A DNA stretch of 64,000 bases from Promethearchaeota archaeon (GTDB lineage Archaea > Asgardarchaeota > Lokiarchaeia > Helarchaeales > RDOG01), in contig RDOG01000011.1 in assembly GCA_011365055.1 (NCBI GenBank), positions 75,831 through 139,830 on the forward strand, written 5' to 3'. A program made the position numbers and the translations under genes. Shown here one piece after another: positions 37,661-47,285 of the stretch (within the stretch, counting starts at the first letter, position 1; each line of letters opens with the position of its first letter). The notes below the pieces were generated by a model that was given only the letters and a program-made list of their open reading frames with translations, had not been told where the DNA came from and did not search any database.

Positions 37661-38409
37661 ATGGTTGATATAATTGGAGATTCAATGGTAATAGTATTTT
37701 CTATAATTCGAGTCATCATTGGTCTAATTATTTTAAATAGAGCTAAGAATGCTAAACTGCTAAATTTGACGATACTAGGAATTGTATTTATACTCGAAGG
37801 AATTGCGTACGTTTTTTATACTTCAATCTTAAACTAAACTATATATTCCTATTTCATCTAATTCTTAGTTTAAGTGTAATATTTTTGATATTTTTCACCG
37901 AAAAAACATTTTATGAAGATAGAAAAAGTCCTTTCCTTGTGATATTAATAATTAATATTGTTTTATTAGTCATATCTACGATTACATCTGGAATAATTCA
38001 ATTTTTAGCTTCGTCTGATATTATCATAATTGGAATAACTAGAATTTGTATTGCATCACAAATCATGACTATAGGTGGATGGCAATTTATGGCAGCGTTT
38101 AACGCTTTAAAAGAGTTTAAATCTAATGAAATTGTTGAGCCATGGGTCAAGGTCCGATATTATTTAATAATAATCTATTCTGCATGCGATTTTGGAGGTG
38201 GCGCGACTTTTATATTTTTGCCACTTGATAAATCTGTTGATATTGTATTTATATTAGCGTCTATATTTATTTTAATCTTAATAGCAGCTCAATTTTTAGC
38301 TTGGATAATGCCCAGGCCATTAAAAAAATGGTTGAATCGTAATTATAAAACTCCTGAAGATGGAAAAGAACTATCTGAAGAACAAATTATTTCTGGATTT
38401 GGAGAATGA
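37661..38409 (+). pseudogene. Seven-helix membrane protein gene, apparently frameshifted
   Basis: The first frame (ATG 37661, or TTG 37652) gives two helices and stops at 37835-37837. The next frame is open across that point and continues from a hydrophobic stretch (YIFLFHLILSLSV) through five more helices to 38409; its first formal start is TTG 37885. Joining the frames near 37810-37840 gives one protein of about 250 residues with seven helices, the count expected for a receptor-like fold, whereas either part alone looks incomplete. It could be a real lesion or a sequencing error. Confidence 0.5.
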
Positions 38410-38415
38410 AAAAAA

Positions 38416-38679
38416 ATGAAAGCACCTGAGTTTTTAGGAAAAATTCTTGCAGAAGAAACGGGTAAAAAACTCATACATTGTTCTGGAATGATAAGACTTG
38501 CATTCAAAGATGCTAATAAAGACCCGGATACGCCAATATATAAAGAAATTAAGGAAGTTATAGAAAATTACCTAAAAAAAAGACTTGATAACGTGAAAAT
38601 CCAAAACTCTGATGGCATTATCAGAAAATTAGTTAGTGAATTAACAAAAAATCAGTCAATTTTTAGCTTAGCTATCTAA
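38416..38679 (+). CDS. Unrecognised 87-residue protein
   Basis: It starts 6 bp after the membrane-protein frame and is probably co-transcribed. The sequence is helical and charged with GKKLIHCSGMIRLAF near the N-terminus; no family recognised. It could be a cytoplasmic partner of the seven-helix protein. Confidence 0.5.
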   Translation: MKAPEFLGKILAEETGKKLIHCSGMIRLAFKDANKDPDTPIYKEIKEVIENYLKKRLDNVKIQNSDGIIRKLVSELTKNQSIFSLAI

Positions 38680-39967
38680 TTTTTTCTTTTTTTAAATTAG
38701 TACTTTATTACATTTTATTTTTAATATATATCTTATCGAATTTTTAGAAAAAAATACTGCAAGGATAAAATGTAATAATAATAAATCTAGATAATTCCAA
38801 CGGAAATAGTATTTGCATATAAATTTATTTGACAAGAGTTTAGCAGCTTAGTAGAAATTGAAAACCCAAAATTTCTCGTCTTGAAGAGCATGGAATTATA
38901 AGGATAAGGAATTTTTTAAGTTTTTAATCATAGCTGAATGAATCTATTTTAAATTAAAGAGTTTACGAGAAATTTCAAACTTTCATTAAGTTAAAATATA
39001 ATTTTCATTTAATTTTTTATGGAATTTTCACAAACAAAATCTTGAAGCATATCATTAAACATTTGAAGAGATAAATGCACTCAAGTTTAATAATAATTAA
39101 ATGAGAAATTTATTGGTGGTTAATTAATAAAGGTGCAGGTAAGGTTATTGTTCTCATACTTGGTATTATCGGAGGTATCATTAGTTTAGACCTATTAGGA
39201 TTTTCAGGATTAGCATTTATAGCCATTCACACGGCAGAATATTTGGTCATAATATGAAAGCCTATTTCATACAAGAAGCGTAGAGCGAGATATTTGTCAA
39301 ATTTTGAACATCCGCTCAATTCGGGCGAAGTGATAGTAATCCTGATCTGATTTTTTTGGACAATCTCGAACGTAAACTTTTACTACTCCCTTCATATTAA
39401 AAACAAGATAAGGTAATATACAAAAATTCGATCAGGCCGGAAGGTTATTGGATAATTTTCCAGCCTCGAAAGAAATGAAACTTGGCATGGTAGAGATCTA
39501 TATCAAAAGCATGGGTCCCATCTATAATAAAAATGCCAACGAAAACTGGAAAAAATTATTATTAGAATTTACAGATTGATAGGTTGTTAGGGTCTCACTA
39601 TAATTGTTAGATTTGATTTTCAGGACCGCAAGCAGGCCATCAAGGACGTTGAAACAGTGTTATCTTTGGGTAATAAACAAACTATTATTGAACCCATTAA
39701 CTTGAGCATCTTATACGGCACGAATCTCTGGGAACAATATGATAGTTGAAGATTGGAAGTGTGCCAGGAATTCAGGCTTCTTTGGAGATATAAAGCATTT
39801 ATACACCCATATTTTGAACCTGAATCTCAAAATATGATTCTATTAATGGTGGAAGTCAATAAGATGGTGCTATATAATATTAAAATATTTCTAGAATTGT
39901 TCCTGTAATGACCTTTTGATAAAAAAAATTCTTTTAAATGGTATGAGTAATTATTGGATTACTATAT
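38680..39967. other. About 1.3 kb of apparently decayed DNA
   Basis: No intact gene. Short open pieces look like relics on the plus strand: a hydrophobic stretch ending near 39257 (VIVLILGIIGGIISLDLLG), a fragment ending near 39579 (MKLGMVEIYIKSMGPIYNK) and another ending near 39749 (DRKQAIKDVETVLSLGNKQ). None has a start or full length. Base composition between about 39300 and 39750 is less AT-rich than the surroundings. Confidence 0.4.
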
Positions 39968-40627
39968 TCAGTCATATATTTCAAATTCAAAAGTTGCCTT
40001 TGCAGAAACAAAAAAAATTGTCAATCCAGCTTCAATTTTAATTTTCTTAAGTTTAACATCTGGAAGACTTTTTCCAACGGATTTGAGTTTTTTAACAAGT
40101 ATATCAGAATTTTCTTTAAGAGTTGTAGAAATTCTTGAAAAAATATTTAATTCTGAATCTTCAATTTCTTCTAAAGCATCTCTACGTTCATTTTCATTAT
40201 TCTTATCCATAACTATCTTATAAATAGCATTAGTTATAGAATTTGCTGATTCTTTAACTGAATTCAAGTTTATATTATCCGTTTTAATATCAAGATCAAA
40301 CATATCAATAAAATAGAGTTGATTCAACGAAGTTAAATCATATCCTTTCAGTTCACGGTAAATTTCCTGTAGATTTATCATTGTCTCTCTATAATTATTC
40401 TTTAAGATGTCATTAAGTTCCTCTATTTTATTAAAAAAATTCTCTTTCGCCGTTCTCATTTTCTTTTTGAAACTGTCCAATCTGTTTTTCCATTTTTCTA
40501 AATCCAAAATTCTCTTTTCTTGTTTTTGTTTTAAAAAGTTTTTAGGGATGCCTAATTTGATCAATTTATCCCTCATTTCAATCCAAAAATTATTATTGTC
40601 TTGAGAAAATTCCACTTCAATATTCAA
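39968..40627 (-). CDS. Coiled-coil protein, possibly the 3' part of a split gene
   Basis: 219 residues from TTG at 40627, but the same frame is open back to 40756 without any ATG, GTG or TTG. Immediately upstream in that frame is the TAA that ends the 108-residue ORF, so this may be the second half of one gene broken by a nonsense codon. The sequence is helical and charged, ending in a beta-rich tail (KIEAGLTIFFVSAKATFEFE) reminiscent of small effector-associated domains. Family not recognised. Confidence 0.5.
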   Translation of the reverse strand: MNIEVEFSQDNNNFWIEMRDKLIKLGIPKNFLKQKQEKRILDLEKWKNRLDSFKKKMRTAKENFFNKIEELNDILKNNYRETMINLQEIYRELKGYDLTSLNQLYFIDMFDLDIKTDNINLNSVKESANSITNAIYKIVMDKNNENERRDALEEIEDSELNIFSRISTTLKENSDILVKKLKSVGKSLPDVKLKKIKIEAGLTIFFVSAKATFEFEIYD

Positions 40628-40756
40628 GATTTCTTTTAATTTCTCAATTAGCTTCCAACAAGAATCGACATTTTTTGGGTTTTCAATTTTATTTTTAATT
40701 TCACCTAAAAATTCCGATTCTTTATCCTCCAGTGGTATTTCCTCCCACCCTAAAAA

Positions 40757-41083
40757 TTAAAGAGTAATCCCTTTTTTTGTTTGTAATGAAAATTTAAAGC
40801 CTATTCCCCATTCAAGCGTTATTCCATAAGGTAAAAGATGAGTACCTCCAATTCCAAAATTGCCAACTAATTCACAATCAACAGCTAATTTATCATCAAG
40901 TTTTTCCCTTAAATTTTTTATTTTTTCAAATGCACTATCTAATGGGGAGTCAGTACCACCTAACGCATCTATAGTTGATGCCATTTTATTTTCAAAAATA
41001 TCTTTTAATTTCTCCTTGATTTTCGGATCTCCATTTTTAGGCTCTACATCTTTTGTCTCTACATCTTTAGATTCTGTAATCAT
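40757..41083 (-). CDS. Small protein, possibly the 5' part of a split gene
   Basis: 108 residues. The N-terminus repeats KDVE/KNGDPK-type charged motifs, a helical segment follows, and the end is beta-rich (GIGGTHLLPYGITLEWGIGF). An AGGAGG Shine-Dalgarno precedes the ATG. The stop TAA at 40757-40759 is in frame with the following 219-residue ORF. Confidence 0.5.
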   Translation of the reverse strand: MITESKDVETKDVEPKNGDPKIKEKLKDIFENKMASTIDALGGTDSPLDSAFEKIKNLREKLDDKLAVDCELVGNFGIGGTHLLPYGITLEWGIGFKFSLQTKKGITL

Positions 41084-41274
41084 TAAAACCTCCTATATAT
41101 AATGAATTAATAAAAACCTATATATCTGGGATACAGAATATCATTTAAGGTTTATAAATATATATATTTGATATTAAAATTTTTATTAAAAATCTGAAAA
41201 AAAAAGATTAATCAATAAAAAGAAAGAAGTAGATAACAAAGGTTCTACAAAATAAAAAAAAGAGGGAAATAGTT

Positions 41275-42597
41275 ATGAACAAGAGTGGAATTCCTGAAAA
41301 TTTAATTATTGATCCTATCCCAGATAGTTTGAACAACAACGAATATTTTGAGAATAATATATTAAAAAGTTCAAAAATACCATTTTTGGTATTTCCAGAA
41401 TGCGGAATAAAAAAATTAGCGGAAAAATATGCTCCAATTATTTACTTTCATAAAGAAGAAACTTATTTTCCTTGTGATCCAACCGAATTTTTTAAAAAAT
41501 CTGAGCTATGGTATAGAACAAAAGAAATTTTAATTAAAAATATAGAGTTAAAAAACATATCTGAAGGAAGCATTACCAATAATCTAAATTGTCAAGAAAA
41601 ATTTTGTTGGAAGGGATTATTTAAGAAGAAAGAAGGTTTTTATCTTACACTAAAAGATGAGAATGACGAATTTAAAAAGGGAATTAAACCCCAGAAGGAG
41701 ACAGAAGACGTTGCCCCTGTTTATTATAGTTTTCATTTGGCTCAACGAAATCATTTTTTAATTACATATTGGTTTTTTTATGCATATAATGATTTTATAA
41801 ATAAACATGAAGGGGATTGGGAAGGGATTGACCTTAAGTTTCAGGCAAAAAAAACTAATAAAGGTCTTGAATATGTTTTAAAAGGTTTATTTTATCATGC
41901 GCATAATAAAGAAAAAAAATTCGAAGAACCCAAAGAATTTAAATGGGGAGGTGGAAGACCATTAGTTTTTGTTGGTACAGGAAGCCATGCATCAAAAAAA
42001 GGAAAAAAAATAAAGGATTCCAACAATGATAGTCAAAAATCGAGTAAAACAGAAGAAAATTCAACTAACAATAAAGAAATTGAAAAATTTATTAAAAAAT
42101 TAGAAATTGAAGAACTGATTTACCATTTAGAAATTCTTTCTAGCGGCGATCAAGATTTAAATGATTGTTCGAGCATTGCAGATTTGAAACGTAGCAAAGA
42201 AAAATTAGATGAAGCATTTAAAAAAATGGAAAAAATATTAACTTTAGGCATATTACAAAATAATTCTTTATTATCAGATTTAGAGGATATTTTATTAAAA
42301 GTTATAGAAGATAATTCATCCGATTCACAATCAGAATTAAAAAACATGTTAAGTATTGGAACAAAAAGTATTAGAGAGCAAATTGGCAACAAATATTGTT
42401 GGGATAGTTTAAAAAATTTAAAAGCATTAACAAGCAAACTAGAATGGGTTAAATTTGGAGGACTTTGGGGGAAGCCTGGCAAGATAAAAGATACTTCCGG
42501 CCCATTTTCGCCCTATCATAAATTTGAAAAAGTTTCTATATTCAATATTGAAGATGAAGCCTCCTTGAGTAAATATCCTATACTTTTATTTTCTTAA
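41275..42597 (+). CDS. Vps62-like domain protein with a helical insertion
   Basis: 440 residues. Vps62/DUF946-type landmarks are KYAPIIYFHKEETYFPCDP (about residue 51), the YWFFYAYND segment, HEGDWEGID (about 177) and VFVGTGSHAS (about 231). In the family the domain usually continues directly from SHAxY, but here about 150 charged, helical residues (KKGKKIKDSNNDSQ onward) separate it from the final WGKPGKIKDTSGPFSP segment. Eukaryotic Vps62 is linked to vacuolar sorting, but the domain is widespread in bacteria, so function is open. Confidence 0.65.
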   Translation: MNKSGIPENLIIDPIPDSLNNNEYFENNILKSSKIPFLVFPECGIKKLAEKYAPIIYFHKEETYFPCDPTEFFKKSELWYRTKEILIKNIELKNISEGSITNNLNCQEKFCWKGLFKKKEGFYLTLKDENDEFKKGIKPQKETEDVAPVYYSFHLAQRNHFLITYWFFYAYNDFINKHEGDWEGIDLKFQAKKTNKGLEYVLKGLFYHAHNKEKKFEEPKEFKWGGGRPLVFVGTGSHASKKGKKIKDSNNDSQKSSKTEENSTNNKEIEKFIKKLEIEELIYHLEILSSGDQDLNDCSSIADLKRSKEKLDEAFKKMEKILTLGILQNNSLLSDLEDILLKVIEDNSSDSQSELKNMLSIGTKSIREQIGNKYCWDSLKNLKALTSKLEWVKFGGLWGKPGKIKDTSGPFSPYHKFEKVSIFNIEDEASLSKYPILLFS

Positions 42598-42613
42598 TAG
42601 TATTATTTTAGAA

Positions 42614-43011
42614 TTATGATATAAGAGGGCAACAGGATTTTACGATATTTTTAAGATCTAATTTTTTATCTACTGATGTTATTAAATGTTTTTTAACTTC
42701 TTTTTTTAATTTTTCTGCATTCTTTATAAGTTCTTCATTTTTTTCAGATAAGAGAAAATCAAATTGTTTCTCCATTTATTTATTTAACGGATTGTTTTCT
42801 AATTCCTTATCTAATATTTCATTAAGAACAAATAATAAATGTTTTAAATCGAATTCTTTTTCAAGAAAAGTGTCTTTTATACTCATATAAAACTCTTTTA
42901 ATTCGCTCTCTTTCGGGTTTAAATCGCTTAACTTTTTTTCATATGAGGTACGTCAAATGGAACTGAAGCACCTGCCCCGGTAAAATAAATATAGGATATT
43001 TATATCTCCAT
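42614..43011 (-). pseudogene. Broken SIR2-like gene (N-terminal remnant)
   Basis: Starting at ATG 43011 the frame reads MEI, a TAA (43000-43002), then ISYIYFTGAGASVPFDVPHM, the NAD-binding N-terminus of SIR2-like proteins. A run of seven A on the coding strand (42943-42949) then shifts the frame; the continuation includes SELKEFYMSIKDTFLEKEFD and LKHLLFVLNEILD, meets a second TAA before MEKQFDFLL, and ends at 42614. So there are at least three lesions, and the catalytic and C-terminal parts are absent. It is 5 bp downstream of an intact small coiled-coil gene, its former operon partner. Confidence 0.65.
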
Positions 43012-43016
43012 AATTC

Positions 43017-43298
43017 TTAGAGCTCAAATTCCGTTTTTTGTTGAATTATCCATTTTTTATTATTTTCTATAGAAGGTAAGAGATCATCATATATTTTTTC
43101 ATAGAAATGAGATATATGATTAATAAAGGCAATTTTTCTATCATATTCCTTTTGATTAATTATACCTTTTTCTAGTTGAGATTTGATTTCTTCTCTTGCA
43201 GTCTCATATTCTATTAAATATTGTTTAATTTTATTAAATTCTCTCTCCAATATTATTAAATTATTTTCATGTTTGTTAATTATCTGTCTAAAATTCAA
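43017..43298 (-). CDS. Small coiled-coil protein upstream of the SIR2-like remnant
   Basis: 93 residues, highly helical with heptad-like spacing (NLIILEREFNKIKQYLIEYE). The start is TTG at 43298 behind an AGAGGA site. It ends 5 bp before the start of the broken SIR2-like gene. Family not recognised. Confidence 0.55.
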   Translation of the reverse strand: MNFRQIINKHENNLIILEREFNKIKQYLIEYETAREEIKSQLEKGIINQKEYDRKIAFINHISHFYEKIYDDLLPSIENNKKWIIQQKTEFEL

Positions 43299-43590
43299 GC
43301 TTACATTCCTCTTTTAACTTTTTTTTCAATAAATTAATAATAAGATATTATATATAATTGATCATATTAGAAAAAGAATTAATTCTTATGAAAAATAGGA
43401 ATAATTGTAATTTCCTTATTTAATTTCTATTTTGGGAGTTTCAACAAGTATTTTGAACAAAAAAAATTAAGCCATATTTAGATATGTTGAATATGAGTTT
43501 TTATTAAAGTGATTTGGGAAAAGAATATTTAAAATATTGTCAATTAAAAAAAATTAAGAAAAAGATAAGGTTATATTGATAAGATTTGCA

Positions 43591-44478
43591 TCATTCTGCC
43601 TTACTCATTCTTGACATGCTTTTATCATCTTGCTGTTGATGCTTTTCTCGCAATTTATTTGATAACGTAGTCAAACGCCGAAGTTCATCTGCTTGGACAA
43701 GCCCCCATCTTACTCGTCCTAAGCTTATATTTGGGCTAAATTGTCGAATCATTATGATTTCTTCGTATGAAGGAAGTTCTTCTTCTTTTAAATCAGGATT
43801 AATTTTAAGATCCCATGGTACTTTCGATTTTATGACTTTCACGCTTTTTCCGGGGTAAATTGAGTCAAGATACATTTCCTTCGTATCCTCTTCGAAGCGG
43901 AACACGCCATCCATTGTTATGACGGCAGACGGCCCACCTGGCAATCCTGCATCTTGTCGAGAAGTTCCCCCTTCTAACCATCCAGGACTAGTTCGATAAA
44001 ATAATTTATCAATGAATTTTCCGTGTCGAAGAAGAATAACTAGTCGCTTAGCATATCCAGCAATTTCATTTGCTCCCCCGCTTCCAGCAATTCTTCCCCG
44101 TATGGACTCTTTAGGATCTTTAGAGAAGCTCGTGTTTAAATTGCCATATTTATCAATTTGGGAAGTGCCGAGGAAACCAACATCGATCTTTCCACCTTGT
44201 AAAAACATTCCGAACATGTCTGTCATTTCACAACAACATTCAGCACCCACCATTGCCGATATGTCAGAAATGTGGACGGGAGGGCGGTAAGGCATAAATC
44301 CTATCACACCACCTTCCATCACGAGTGTTAATCGTTTTCCTGCTTTTAAAGCTAATAAAGCAGCTAAAATGGGGTTTCCTTGACCGACAAACACGGTCTC
44401 TCCATCTTTCAACTCACGGGCCGCAACGCTACACATAACTTCATCGAATGATATTCGAGCTTTGATTTTACTTGACAA
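43591..44478 (-). CDS. CoA-transferase subunit B (GctB/IpdB-like)
   Basis: 295 residues, class I CoA-transferase beta-type subunit. Blocks seen: VFVGQGNPILAALLALK, LTLVMEGGVIGF, GGKIDVGFLGTSQID and IAGSGGANEIA. Glu55 in MEGG falls where the catalytic glutamate of glutaconate CoA-transferase beta is expected, which would favour true CoA transfer over an IpdAB-type hydrolase (inference). It directly follows subunit A with no gap. Base composition is visibly less AT-rich than its flanks. Confidence 0.83.
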   Translation of the reverse strand: MSSKIKARISFDEVMCSVAARELKDGETVFVGQGNPILAALLALKAGKRLTLVMEGGVIGFMPYRPPVHISDISAMVGAECCCEMTDMFGMFLQGGKIDVGFLGTSQIDKYGNLNTSFSKDPKESIRGRIAGSGGANEIAGYAKRLVILLRHGKFIDKLFYRTSPGWLEGGTSRQDAGLPGGPSAVITMDGVFRFEEDTKEMYLDSIYPGKSVKVIKSKVPWDLKINPDLKEEELPSYEEIIMIRQFSPNISLGRVRWGLVQADELRRLTTLSNKLREKHQQQDDKSMSRMSKAE

Positions 44479-45525
44479 TTATTTGCCTCCTTTTCGCTTC
44501 AGATCTATCTCCATTTCAACGAGTTCTGGATTAAGATCGATATCCTCTAATTTTATATTCAGCTTCTCCAATTCAGTTTGGTACGTGGATCCAAGGGTAT
44601 AAGGTGCAGAAGAAGGATAGGATTTTGCCCGTAATCGATTTAATGCATCAAATCCATATTTGTGAATAAAGTACTTGATATATTCTTCTCGATCTTCCAC
44701 TCCATGGATCCATTCACTAGCCCACTTTTCAAATACGGGTAATTTTACAGAAGCAGATATGTATTGCATTATAGATATACGGTCGAAATCGTAATAGCCC
44801 ACCACTTCTGTTGGATGGGCTGCCCAAGGCTCGTGCACGATGGCATCAACACAAATAGCTGGTATTATAGTTTCATTAGGACTTCTTTTAACGATGTCTT
44901 CATCCACGATTTCCTCTGCAGAAATTATGACCTTCTTGGATGCGACTGCCGTGTTACGGGCAGTCCCCAAAGGTCCCCAGCTTTGAGCATTCCCTTTCCT
45001 ATCAATTCTCTGCACGTGAACGATTGCCACGTCTGGATTTATAGCGCGAACTAAAGTAATTTCTTTTTCTTTTGAAAAAGGATCTTTAATGCGCGTGAAC
45101 ATACCCTCATTCGCCCAAGAATATAAATCAGAATGGTACACGCTGTCACAACAAGGAATAAAAGGCATATGATATGCACCAGCCATCAATGCAAGCGCGC
45201 ATGTATAATTGCTATAATCATTAATTTTTATACCAAATTCCTTTATGGCACGATCGATTCCACGAACTCCCGAAATAAGCCTTACGCTCCAAGAGAACGA
45301 AACCTCGCGTAAACACCCAGCATTCGCAAGCATGTCGATTTCAAACATGCTTGTTGGTTGCACGGCATGCAAATTCCTTTTTTTTGATCGAATTATTTCA
45401 TGAACCGCACTATAGGGAATGTTGCTTGCACAAGCCCCAATTCCTAACGTGTCTCCATCACGAATAAATTTTGAAATAGCTTCTTTCATTGTCATTATTT
45501 TATCATGGACTTCTGATTCAGTCAT
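44479..45525 (-). CDS. CoA-transferase subunit A (GctA/IpdA-like)
   Basis: 348 residues. The N-terminal ISKFIRDGDTLGIGACASN and the later VRAINPDVAIVHVQRIDRKGNAQSWG are the class I CoA-transferase alpha signatures. With subunit B it would activate a dicarboxylic or other acid by CoA transfer in the cytoplasm. Proximity to the FixCX/FAD-oxidase cluster suggests organic-acid or acyl-CoA catabolism. The stop and the B-subunit start are adjacent. Confidence 0.85.
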   Translation of the reverse strand: MTESEVHDKIMTMKEAISKFIRDGDTLGIGACASNIPYSAVHEIIRSKKRNLHAVQPTSMFEIDMLANAGCLREVSFSWSVRLISGVRGIDRAIKEFGIKINDYSNYTCALALMAGAYHMPFIPCCDSVYHSDLYSWANEGMFTRIKDPFSKEKEITLVRAINPDVAIVHVQRIDRKGNAQSWGPLGTARNTAVASKKVIISAEEIVDEDIVKRSPNETIIPAICVDAIVHEPWAAHPTEVVGYYDFDRISIMQYISASVKLPVFEKWASEWIHGVEDREEYIKYFIHKYGFDALNRLRAKSYPSSAPYTLGSTYQTELEKLNIKLEDIDLNPELVEMEIDLKRKGGK

Positions 45526-45985
45526 TTTTTTTCAAGACCTCATCTATTTTTATTGATTAAGTATTAAATTCTTCAAAGTTACAATTCATAATAAGTTCTT
45601 TAAAATTAATTAAAGAGATTGTATATTGCTTCTTTCATTAGATTTTAAATAATATCAAGGTTAACTCATCTATCCAATATCAGATACATAGAAAAATTAT
45701 TAAATAAATATAAGATATGTATCCTTTGCGAGTTTTTAAAGAAATTCTTATTAATTTTGAATTCTCAGACTAATTAAATATGATTAAAATTTCAATTAAG
45801 GAAGAAAAAGAGGAAATCTTCAAAAAAATTGCACAAAAATGTCTAATTGGTCTATTAGAAGATCTCTAACAAAAGAATTTTATAAAAAATAATTTAAAAA
45901 AAAAGATATTAATAATAAATTACTAATACTTGTATCATTCTATTGTCCATTTACCAAATAAATTGAATAAATGCTCTGATGAAAT
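45526..45985. other. Intergenic region with one 29-codon ORF
   Basis: About 460 bp, very AT-rich. The only notable frame is 45780-45869 on the plus strand (MIKISIKEEKEEIFKKIAQK and nine more residues), amphipathic but without a clear Shine-Dalgarno. The promoter of the CoA-transferase pair should lie near its left end. Confidence 0.35.
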
Positions 45986-46933
45986 TCATGAAGCGATAAA
46001 AGAACCATCTTTTTTCCGAATCATGTACTCAGGGTAATATTGAGCCTTTCTTGAAGGTATCATTCGTGTTGCTTGGCCTTCACAACTAACGCGACACGTT
46101 CCACAACCAAAACAGTGATCTAAAACAACTGCTTTCCCATTGATAAGCTTCCTAGCATTTATTGGACATCGAGCAATGCAATTTCCACATCCCGTGCATT
46201 TATCAAGATCAATAACTGCTTTGTTATGTCCTTTATCAAAGAATGAAAAACGTTTTTTCTTAAACCAGACCATTGGAAGGCATATTTCAGGATGACAATT
46301 ACAAATAGTCATCATGGCTGAACCGTAAACAGAAGGACAAGGACCCATAAACGCATGTACTAATCCTGCTTGTTCAAACTTGTCTAAGAGCTTTAAAACA
46401 TCTTTAATTGAAATAAATCGCATAAATCCTTTTGCACCTTTAGAATGAGCTAATCCATTGGTTTTGGTTAAAAATACAATATCTGTTACAATTGGCTTGT
46501 CATCGTAAGGAGTTCCATCCTTATTTAGGATTTTATTAGTGGCTGCACGACAAGGACAAATCCTATTAACTAAATAGACATTTGGATGATCTCTAAATAT
46601 ATTTTTAACAATGGCTTTAGATTCTTCAATTGTATATGGTTCTAAAGTAATTACTTGAGTCATAAGCATGCGCACTTCATCAAAGATAAAACGTCTGATG
46701 CGTGATCTGAAAAACCAGGACCATTTCCCCGTCACGAAATAATTTGCAATTCTCATTACTATATGTTCTATTTTAAGATAAATAAACGCAACAATTCCAA
46801 ATAAATTATAAGGTCCGAAGGAACTAGTCCGTAATCCCGTATGAAAAACATGCAATATAGGAACCGCTATGATTAAAAAAAGCCATGCAAAAAAAGTAAT
46901 CTCTAAATTACCAAAAGCTACATTTATTAACAT
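45986..46933 (-). CDS. Membrane-anchored 4Fe-4S protein
   Basis: 315 residues. One or two hydrophobic segments at the N-terminus (about 10-60) are followed by a soluble domain with extra cysteine sites (ICPCRAA and CNCHPEIC) and a C-terminal dicluster ferredoxin (CTGCGNCIARCP and CFGCGTCRVSC). It could carry electrons between the soluble FAD/Fe-S enzymes and the membrane. It is divergent from the fixC-like operon. Confidence 0.75.
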   Translation of the reverse strand: MLINVAFGNLEITFFAWLFLIIAVPILHVFHTGLRTSSFGPYNLFGIVAFIYLKIEHIVMRIANYFVTGKWSWFFRSRIRRFIFDEVRMLMTQVITLEPYTIEESKAIVKNIFRDHPNVYLVNRICPCRAATNKILNKDGTPYDDKPIVTDIVFLTKTNGLAHSKGAKGFMRFISIKDVLKLLDKFEQAGLVHAFMGPCPSVYGSAMMTICNCHPEICLPMVWFKKKRFSFFDKGHNKAVIDLDKCTGCGNCIARCPINARKLINGKAVVLDHCFGCGTCRVSCEGQATRMIPSRKAQYYPEYMIRKKDGSFIAS

Positions 46934-47285
46934 TACAATCCCAGATTTTTTTTTTTTAGGTTTAAAATAAAATTTATGAAATTGTAGTTAATTCTAAAGC
47001 TTCAAAAATAAAAAACTTTTTTTTAATTTTGCCAACAAATGACAAATATAAGACAATTTAATGATAATTCATAGTCATAATAGATCAATAATTTCAATAA
47101 TTTTTGCCTCCATATTGTATATAATCTGAGTATTGAGCTAAATTTTATAAATACACTAAATTAATAATCCCAATAATCAATTACCGGAAGAATTTTAATT
47201 GACTTTAAAGAATAAAGGCGAGAATTGGAGATGGTTTTTGTTTTAAGGATTAATATGAAATGTTTTTAAAGGAGGATAAGTCTTT
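46934..47285. promoter_or_regulatory. Divergent promoter region of the FixCX/FAD-oxidase cluster
   Basis: TTTATAAATA at 47144-47153 is a good TATA box for the plus-strand operon, and AAAGGAGGATAAG just before ATG 47286 is a strong Shine-Dalgarno. AATGACAAATATAA at 47038-47051 resembles AATGTCAAATATAT in the 30.6 kb promoter region. No gene seen. Confidence 0.45.

Noticed and set aside
39968..40110. Resemblance of the C-terminal beta-strands to trypsin-co-occurring effector domains
   Set aside because: Only a few residues support it; too weak without a profile search.
42999..43002. Readthrough or recoding of the in-frame stops in the SIR2-like gene
   Set aside because: The stops are TAA, not TAG, and a separate frameshift and missing C-terminus point to decay.
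45780..45869. 29-codon ORF upstream of the membrane Fe-S protein gene
   Set aside because: Amphipathic but isolated and without a Shine-Dalgarno; noted only within the intergenic entry.
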